A DNA stretch of 32,992 bases from a virus, in the IMG/VR virus record IMGVR_UViG_3300005096_000523, positions 1 through 32,992 of that record. One strand, written 5' to 3'. The notes under the pieces were generated by a model. The model was not told the DNA's origin, made no database searches, and worked only from the letters and a program-made list of their open reading frames with translations. Below are positions 28,322-32,992 of this stretch, in pieces (the stretch's first letter is position 1; each line of letters opens with the position of its first letter). Made by a program: the position numbers and the translations under genes.

Positions 28322-31206
28322 TGAGGCGGAGGAAGGCCCTGGCCATAGCTGTCGCAGCCGTCCTTGGCATCACGGCGATCGCTGCCGGCGTGTATCGGGC
28401 GGCCAGGGAAGATGTAACGATCATGGCGGCACCTACGCCGCCCGTGAACATCCTGTTCTTCCGAGACGACTACAGCAACCGGGAGGTGCGTATGTCGCAC
28501 CCCTGGTGGCCGCCTGTGGGCTCCATGAGGCCGTGGGGGTGGGACGAGTTCCAATCTGGCGAATCCACATATAGCTGGAGCGGCCTGGATCGCTACGTGA
28601 GCACGGCGCAGGCGCAGCGGGTGGAGCTGTATACCGGCGAGGTGGTGACCAAGCCGGTGATGCTGCAGATCGAGATCTACGACGGCGATTACCGAGACTA
28701 CACGCCCGCCTTCGTGTATTGGAGGATGGGGCGCACGGCCGGGTATGAGCTGGATCCGGGGGGAAGCTGCCCGGCGGTGACCATGCCCATGTATGACGAT
28801 CCGAGCTGGCAGGCGGCCTATGACGCGGCCGTGCGGGCGCTGGCGGATCGATACAAGGGATACGACAACGTGGTGGGGTACTGGATCTCCGCCGGCGTGG
28901 ACGGCGAGACGACGCCGGTGAAGAACCTGCGGGGGTGCGACTATCGTGCCGAGGCGGCTAAGGTCTTGACCTGCGAGGAGTACAAGGCGTTCATCAAGCA
29001 CGCCATCGATGTGGCCGTGGAGGCGTGGGGCCCGAAGCCGGTGTGGATCCAGGCGGCCACGTCGCCCTGCAGCTACGCGGGCGGGAGCAACGCGGATCGT
29101 AGGGAGATCGTGGAGTACGCCAGCGCGGCGGGGGCGGGATACAAAATGAACGGCCTGACGCCCGATCAGCAAGACGCCTACGGCACGGGCACCTGGGCGC
29201 AGGCCATGAAGTATGACGTGACCGAGGTGGTGACCACATCGGTGGCGTTCGAGTTCGCCCACAATCCCGGGGGCGCCGACATCCTGGACTACCCGGCGGA
29301 TACACAGAGGGGTGGGGGCACGTGGTATGGGTATTGGTCGATTCTGAATGCGCTGAGCCACGAGGCGGACTTCATCTCGCTGAATCACCGCTGGGGCGTG
29401 CCGCTGTGGGGAGACACGGTGGACACGCAGCCGCTGCCCGGCTTCGGCGAGCTGGTGGCGAGGAGCCTGGGTTGGACGACCTCCTCGCCCATCGCCTGGA
29501 TTGCCTTCCATGCCCCGGAGGGCGAGCCATATACCTGTCCGGGCGGCACGTGCGGATCCACATTCATCCCGGGCGATTTCGCGCTGGGCATGGTGCGGGA
29601 GACGGCCACGTATACGCCGACGCAGTACATCCGGGCTGACGATGCGGCCATGCCGCTTGCAGCTCGTGCCCAGCCGTATGCCCGACATGCCCTGGGGACC
29701 ACGGCGAGCAACCCCTACATCGGCGTGGCCATCGACAGCAGCTGGTCGTACTACGATCTAACGCCACTGGCCGACGGCGGTACGGCCCGGTACCTGGTCA
29801 CCATCTGGTTCCTGGATGACGGGACCGACGGCTTCCAGTTCGAGTATCTGGGAGCGGATCAGGTGATGCGCTCCCGCATCGTGAACAAGCTGGGGAGCGG
29901 GACGTGGAAGCAGGTGAAGTTCGCCCTGGGCGATATGCGGCTGATCAACGACCTGCCGGGCGGGGTGGCGTTTCGGCTGTATGACAACGGGGACGGGGTG
30001 GACTACTTCCACATGGTGCGCATCGACTGGTTGAGTGAGCCGTGCGATGAGGAGGACCCGGACAGCCCATGCTACAACGGCTATCCCGGCACGGCCCCCA
30101 CGGCCACGCCGACGCCCACAGCGACGTCCGTGCCGGCGGTGACCCTGACGCCGGAGAACACGCCGCCCAGCTACGGGACGATCCAGGATCACGTCGTGCT
30201 GAACGAGATCGGCCTGGTGGCGGACCAAAACTGGTATGGCAGCCCGGAGATCGACGCCGGGGACAGCTTCATCGAGCTGTATAACCCGACGGATCAGGAT
30301 GTGCCGCTGGTGGGGATGAAGCTGTGCGTGGACCGCAACTGCTACACGTTCCCCAGGTATACATACATTCGGGCCAACGGGTGGAAGGTGTTCTTCGCCG
30401 CCGAGACGGGGCTGGAGCTGGCGGCCGATCCTGACAGCGACGATGTGTACTTGCTGGATCGCAACGGGGCGGTGCTGAGCAGGCGGACGTGGCATGCGCC
30501 GGCATGTGGACGATCGATCGGCGCCTGGCCGGACGGCTCTGATTACTGGGTGGAGTATCGATGGGCGAGCCCGGGACGGACGAATGCCTGGTTCTGGCAG
30601 AGCCCGACGCCCACGCAGACGCCGATGGATTGGTGCCCGACGCCCGGACCGACGTGGACGCCGACGCCGACCACGGTGGCCACCGTCGAGCTGCCGCCGG
30701 GATACTGGCCCGGTACGCCCACGCCGACCACACCCACGCCGGGCATCGGCGACATCGACATCCTGCGGGCGACGGAGACGCCGCGGGCCGCTCTGACTGC
30801 GATGCGAGTGATGGCGGACCCGTGGGGCACGCCTGTGGCGGAGCCGTTGTTCGGGTGGGATCTGGAGCCGCTGCGCAACGTGAGCTATGTGGGGCAGGTG
30901 CTGATGCGGTTCACGGTGGCATCCGTGTTCAACCCGCCGGTGGAGGTGTGCTTCTACCAGATGAAGCGGGACGAGTGGGTGGACATCGGCGCCACGTGGC
31001 GGTATGCCAATGTGCTGCCGGCCACGCCGACGCCGTGGGCCACGCCCGGCGTAATGCCCGGGCAGGACTACTACGCCTCGCCGGAGGTATGCACGACGAT
31101 CACGGCGGCCGGGACGTACACGGTGGACGTGACGTCGCTGGTCCGGCCGTACGTGGCATCGCCGACGCCGGAGGGCGGGCATAGCATTATCGGGAGGACG
31201 CCGTGA
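28318..31206 (+). CDS. Secreted multidomain glycoside hydrolase-like protein with lamin-tail and DNRLRE-like domains
   Basis: 962 residues. After the charged start MMRRRK comes a hydrophobic signal/anchor (ALAIAVAAVLGITAIAAGVY). Residues 40 to about 420 form a TIM-barrel region with a GH42/beta-galactosidase-like pattern (WGWDEFQSGESTYSWSGLDRYV, then GYWISAGVDGET with E197 as possible acid/base). A beta domain follows to about 590, then a TPTPTAT linker, a lamin-tail domain (about 622-760; HVVLNEIGLVADQNW, DSFIELYNPTDQ, WASPGRTN), a second TP-rich linker (about 762-812) and a DNRLRE-like C-terminus that stops early (SIIGRTP). It is coupled by ATGA to the last fibre gene. It is exported rather than virion-like, so it may be a cargo protein that changes the host surface or degrades glycans. 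Activity is inferred only. Confidence 0.75.
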   Translation: MMRRRKALAIAVAAVLGITAIAAGVYRAAREDVTIMAAPTPPVNILFFRDDYSNREVRMSHPWWPPVGSMRPWGWDEFQSGESTYSWSGLDRYVSTAQAQRVELYTGEVVTKPVMLQIEIYDGDYRDYTPAFVYWRMGRTAGYELDPGGSCPAVTMPMYDDPSWQAAYDAAVRALADRYKGYDNVVGYWISAGVDGETTPVKNLRGCDYRAEAAKVLTCEEYKAFIKHAIDVAVEAWGPKPVWIQAATSPCSYAGGSNADRREIVEYASAAGAGYKMNGLTPDQQDAYGTGTWAQAMKYDVTEVVTTSVAFEFAHNPGGADILDYPADTQRGGGTWYGYWSILNALSHEADFISLNHRWGVPLWGDTVDTQPLPGFGELVARSLGWTTSSPIAWIAFHAPEGEPYTCPGGTCGSTFIPGDFALGMVRETATYTPTQYIRADDAAMPLAARAQPYARHALGTTASNPYIGVAIDSSWSYYDLTPLADGGTARYLVTIWFLDDGTDGFQFEYLGADQVMRSRIVNKLGSGTWKQVKFALGDMRLINDLPGGVAFRLYDNGDGVDYFHMVRIDWLSEPCDEEDPDSPCYNGYPGTAPTATPTPTATSVPAVTLTPENTPPSYGTIQDHVVLNEIGLVADQNWYGSPEIDAGDSFIELYNPTDQDVPLVGMKLCVDRNCYTFPRYTYIRANGWKVFFAAETGLELAADPDSDDVYLLDRNGAVLSRRTWHAPACGRSIGAWPDGSDYWVEYRWASPGRTNAWFWQSPTPTQTPMDWCPTPGPTWTPTPTTVATVELPPGYWPGTPTPTTPTPGIGDIDILRATETPRAALTAMRVMADPWGTPVAEPLFGWDLEPLRNVSYVGQVLMRFTVASVFNPPVEVCFYQMKRDEWVDIGATWRYANVLPATPTPWATPGVMPGQDYYASPEVCTTITAAGTYTVDVTSLVRPYVASPTPEGGHSIIGRTP
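30091..30750 (+). repeat. Thr-Pro-rich linkers encoded by ccgacgcc-type codon repeats
   Basis: Within the gene above, two stretches (about 30091-30160 and 30601-30750) encode TPTP/ATPTP linkers by repeated cgacgcc/cccacg units. Such linkers join domains of exported proteins in Chloroflexota, from general knowledge. Their repetitive DNA is a natural site for recombination, which matters for the split-domain idea at 31203-32000. Confidence 0.6.
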
Positions 31207-32000
31207 CGGTGAGAGGGAAGCGCCTGGCGATGGCGGGGCTGGTGTTCGCTTTGCTGGCGGCGCTGGCCATTATCGTGCTGGCGTATGCGGACTTCGACAC
31301 CACGTTCCGGGTACATGATCCCTGGGACATCACCCACGCCACGTGTCCGTATGATGCCCTGGGGACGGTTGATTATGCTGACTGGTGGGCGTGGAAGATA
31401 ACGACGGATGCGGATTGGCGTATCGATGGTGTAGAGCTGTATTTGTCGTGTTGCTATAAGACTAACCCGCCGCCGTCCCAGCCGCTTGATCTGGAGATCT
31501 ACACGGGCACGGCTCCGTTTCAGGGGACTCCTGTTGCTAGCGGTCAGTTCACGGGTACGCCGACTGATTACGACAGCTATCCCAGCATCGGTACGTTTAC
31601 GATCACGCTCAGCATGCCGATCACGCTGATCAGTGGCACGACGTTCTGGTTCGCCCTGTCCACGACCGGTACGGCCACAAGCGATTACTATGACCTGTAC
31701 TGGTCTCCTGGCAGCAGCTCTGGATGTTCTGCTACAAAACCGACGTGGCTTGTTCAGGAAGAGTGGTGTGATCCGAGTACGTCTCCTATATCCTGTTCGG
31801 TGAATGCGACGGATGGTGGCGACATCATGCCCTTTGCGATAGTGGGGCAGGTTGCTGGTGGGCCTACACCGACGCCGACGGTGAAGGCGACCAGCACGCC
31901 CCAAGCCACGCCGACGCCGGTGCGATACACGCAGATCTACGCAGCAGAGGTGATCACGTCCGAGCTGCGGCCGGCGCTCATCGTGCATTATAATCCGTAA
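31203..32000 (+). CDS. Secreted protein with signal peptide/anchor, TP linker and a DNRLRE-type C-terminal strand
   Basis: 265 residues from GTG 31203, overlapping the previous stop. KRLAMAGLVFALLAALAIIVLAYA is a signal peptide or anchor. The main body (about residues 28-218) is beta-rich with several Cys (ATCPYD, LSCCYKT, CSATK, EWCD, ISCSV) and lower GC than the surroundings, so it may be acquired. A TP linker (GGPTPTPTVKATSTPQATPTP) leads to a last 25 residues (RYTQIYAAEVITSELRPALIVHYNP) that look like the final strands of a DNRLRE domain, the part missing from the gene before. No enzymatic motif is visible. It is probably exported and surface-bound; role unknown. Confidence 0.6.
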   Translation: MTVRGKRLAMAGLVFALLAALAIIVLAYADFDTTFRVHDPWDITHATCPYDALGTVDYADWWAWKITTDADWRIDGVELYLSCCYKTNPPPSQPLDLEIYTGTAPFQGTPVASGQFTGTPTDYDSYPSIGTFTITLSMPITLISGTTFWFALSTTGTATSDYYDLYWSPGSSSGCSATKPTWLVQEEWCDPSTSPISCSVNATDGGDIMPFAIVGQVAGGPTPTPTVKATSTPQATPTPVRYTQIYAAEVITSELRPALIVHYNP

Positions 32001-32010
32001 GGGTATCCCT

Positions 32011-32043
32011 GGCTCCAGATCGGCGGTGGATGGATCTGGTGCC
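32011..32043. other. Stem-loop in the gap after the last rightward gene
   Basis: CCAGATC (32015-32021) pairs with GATCTGG (32033-32039); outer GGC (32011-32013) and GCC (32041-32043) can add three pairs around one mismatch. No T tract follows. It may be a weak transcription end or a protein-binding site. The gap 32001-32167 holds only this and the hairpin below; no gene is seen. Confidence 0.4.
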
Positions 32044-32104
32044 GAACCTGTCGGCAGCAGTTTCGGTCGGCGGGTGTGTGATGTATTATCGGGAATGAAG
32101 CGAA

Positions 32105-32144
32105 GGGGCGGGATATGTTGAAAGCATCCCGCCTCCTACGTTTT
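32105..32144. terminator. Probable bidirectional terminator between converging genes
   Basis: GGCGGGAT (32107-32114) pairs with ATCCCGCC (32126-32133), extended by a G-U and a G-C pair, with an 11-base loop. TTTT (32141-32144) follows seven bases later on the top strand, and the bottom strand has a loosely T-rich stretch. It is between two convergent genes, the usual place. The distance to the T run makes it imperfect. Confidence 0.5.
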
Positions 32145-32167
32145 CACGTACGGAGTACATGATGTCC

Positions 32168-32992
32168 TTAGCCATCCTCCGAGGGCATGGATGAGAAGTT
32201 TCCGAGATAGATCCACTTCGGTGTCTTGAGACTAAGCATTACATCCCCAACGGTATCAGGGAGATCGTAGGCATGCACCATCCGGATTACATTCCCGGGA
32301 TTCACATCGGAGTAGAAGCTACTAAGCCCCTCATATTGCCACTGGGCGTAGCTGCTACCCTTGATGGAGTGGCGATACACATTGCCTGCTCTATCGGTCA
32401 CATAGGGCTTCAACTCGCCGAAGTAGGAGGTCCCTGGCTTACGATTAATGGCCTCGACAAAGACTAACAGGAAGTGCCCCTGGGCAATATAGGCTTCGCC
32501 ATAGAAATAGACTGCCTTCCGTTTCTTGACGTCGTATACTTTGAATTCCCAGCCATCGGCCGTGACAGTCTCTCCAATGCCAGGGAACGCCTCGGCCGGA
32601 TTTACCTGTGGCCTGGGGGTTGGCGTTGGTGGAGGCGTGGGAATATCCTGAACAATGGCGATCTGTTCTGTATTCCCCACCTCCTCTACTACCCAAGCGG
32701 CAACCCAAGCTGATTTATTGTTGACACAACAGATCTGCCACCATTTCCCATCAGGTGTTTTGCCGATGATTCCATAACGGTTTCCCTTGACCATCTTCCC
32801 CACAATGGGGAACGACGTGCTTGGCCCCTGGCGAATATTGACTGCACCTTCTTTGATTTGAACATAAGGTTCTGAGAGTGGAGTGGGCGTCATTACCGCT
32901 GCTGAGGGGGGGCGAATACTAGCGCTGATCTGCTTGATGGTCTCAATTTCTTGGGCGCTTAGTTCCGTTGTCCCTATATGGACATATTCCAT
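32168..32992 (-). CDS. SH3b plus DUF4352-like extracytoplasmic protein (probably incomplete at the window edge)
   Basis: 274 residues are visible, reading leftward. There is a Met at the edge but no signal peptide, so the true start may lie outside the window. Residues about 45-105 are a bacterial SH3 domain (VNIRQGPSTSFPIVGKM, then GKWWQICC and AWVAAWVVEE). A TPPPTPTPRP linker follows, then a beta-sandwich from about 130 (GETVTADGWEFKVYDVKKRK, FLLVFVEAINRKPGT, YVTDRAGNVYRHS) like DUF4352/telokin-like domains of cell-surface lipoproteins. GC content is lower than in the phage run and the orientation is opposite, so it is most likely a host gene beyond the prophage end. It lacks a lytic domain, so it is not an endolysin. 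Confidence 0.72.
   Translation of the reverse strand: MEYVHIGTTELSAQEIETIKQISASIRPPSAAVMTPTPLSEPYVQIKEGAVNIRQGPSTSFPIVGKMVKGNRYGIIGKTPDGKWWQICCVNNKSAWVAAWVVEEVGNTEQIAIVQDIPTPPPTPTPRPQVNPAEAFPGIGETVTADGWEFKVYDVKKRKAVYFYGEAYIAQGHFLLVFVEAINRKPGTSYFGELKPYVTDRAGNVYRHSIKGSSYAQWQYEGLSSFYSDVNPGNVIRMVHAYDLPDTVGDVMLSLKTPKWIYLGNFSSMPSEDG

Noticed and set aside
30091-30750. TP-codon repeats as a microsatellite or regulatory repeat
   Set aside because: They are in frame and encode Thr-Pro linkers between recognised domains, which explains them.
32168-32992. SH3b protein as the phage endolysin
   Set aside because: SH3b domains occur in endolysins, but no amidase, muramidase or peptidase domain is visible, and it is on the opposite strand beyond the terminator.
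1-32992. tRNA gene or tRNA fragment as attachment site
   Set aside because: No cloverleaf with a T-loop (GTTCRA) pattern was seen at either end or elsewhere; a tRNA search program would be decisive.

Overview
The window is a GC-rich, almost fully one-directional run of phage genes that looks like most of an integrated, siphovirus-type tailed prophage. It starts with a tyrosine-recombinase gene at the left edge and ends against a lower-GC, host-like gene on the opposite strand at the right edge. The host is probably a member of the Chloroflexota. This is an inference from style: secreted proteins with Thr-Pro (TPTP) linkers, an SH3b plus DUF4352-like protein with the same linker, and heavy use of GTG/TTG starts. 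There is no rRNA or other marker gene to confirm it. No tRNA or CRISPR array was seen.

Layout. 1-1000: integrase, then palindromes and a strong sigma70-type promoter. 1065-1361: a tiny Cys-containing protein gene placed between two copies of an 18-bp repeat, each of which forms the left arm of a hairpin; the second is a clear intrinsic terminator. 1433-1842: two small membrane proteins (holin-like candidates). 1871-6691: packaging and head genes (small terminase, large terminase, portal, SPP1 gp7/Mu F-like minor head protein, neck-like protein, small virion-like protein). 6708-8419: a beta-helix protein and a small unknown. 8429-11693: ChaB/prohead protease/scaffold fusion and major capsid protein. 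11756-12565: head-tail connector. 12575-17033: a cargo block of enzymes (HExxH metalloprotease, triple glycosyltransferase, SAM methyltransferase, phosphodiesterase/alkaline-phosphatase-fold enzyme). 17011-24504: small membrane protein, neck, tail terminator, tail tube, tail chaperones, tape measure, distal tail and tail hub. 24501-28321: tail tip and fibre proteins. 28318-32000: two large secreted or anchored proteins. 32168-32992: converging SH3b gene.

Genes are tightly coupled by ATGA/GTGA overlaps, consistent with one long late transcript. The tail chaperone pair carries a textbook -1 frameshift heptamer (C CCT TTC). Two essential genes carry lesions: the large terminase needs a one-base shift inside the Walker A region, and the capsid gene has an in-frame amber codon 14 codons after its best ribosome binding site. 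Either the prophage is decaying, the assembly has errors, or both are recoding/reinitiation devices.

No replication genes, repressor or recognisable endolysin are present, so any early module must lie left of the window. The most novel material is the enzyme block in the middle of the structural operon, especially a GT4-GT2-GT2 polypeptide that ends in a small domain suspected to be virion-type, and a carbohydrate-binding-type domain that seems to have been split by insertion of another secreted-protein gene near the right end.
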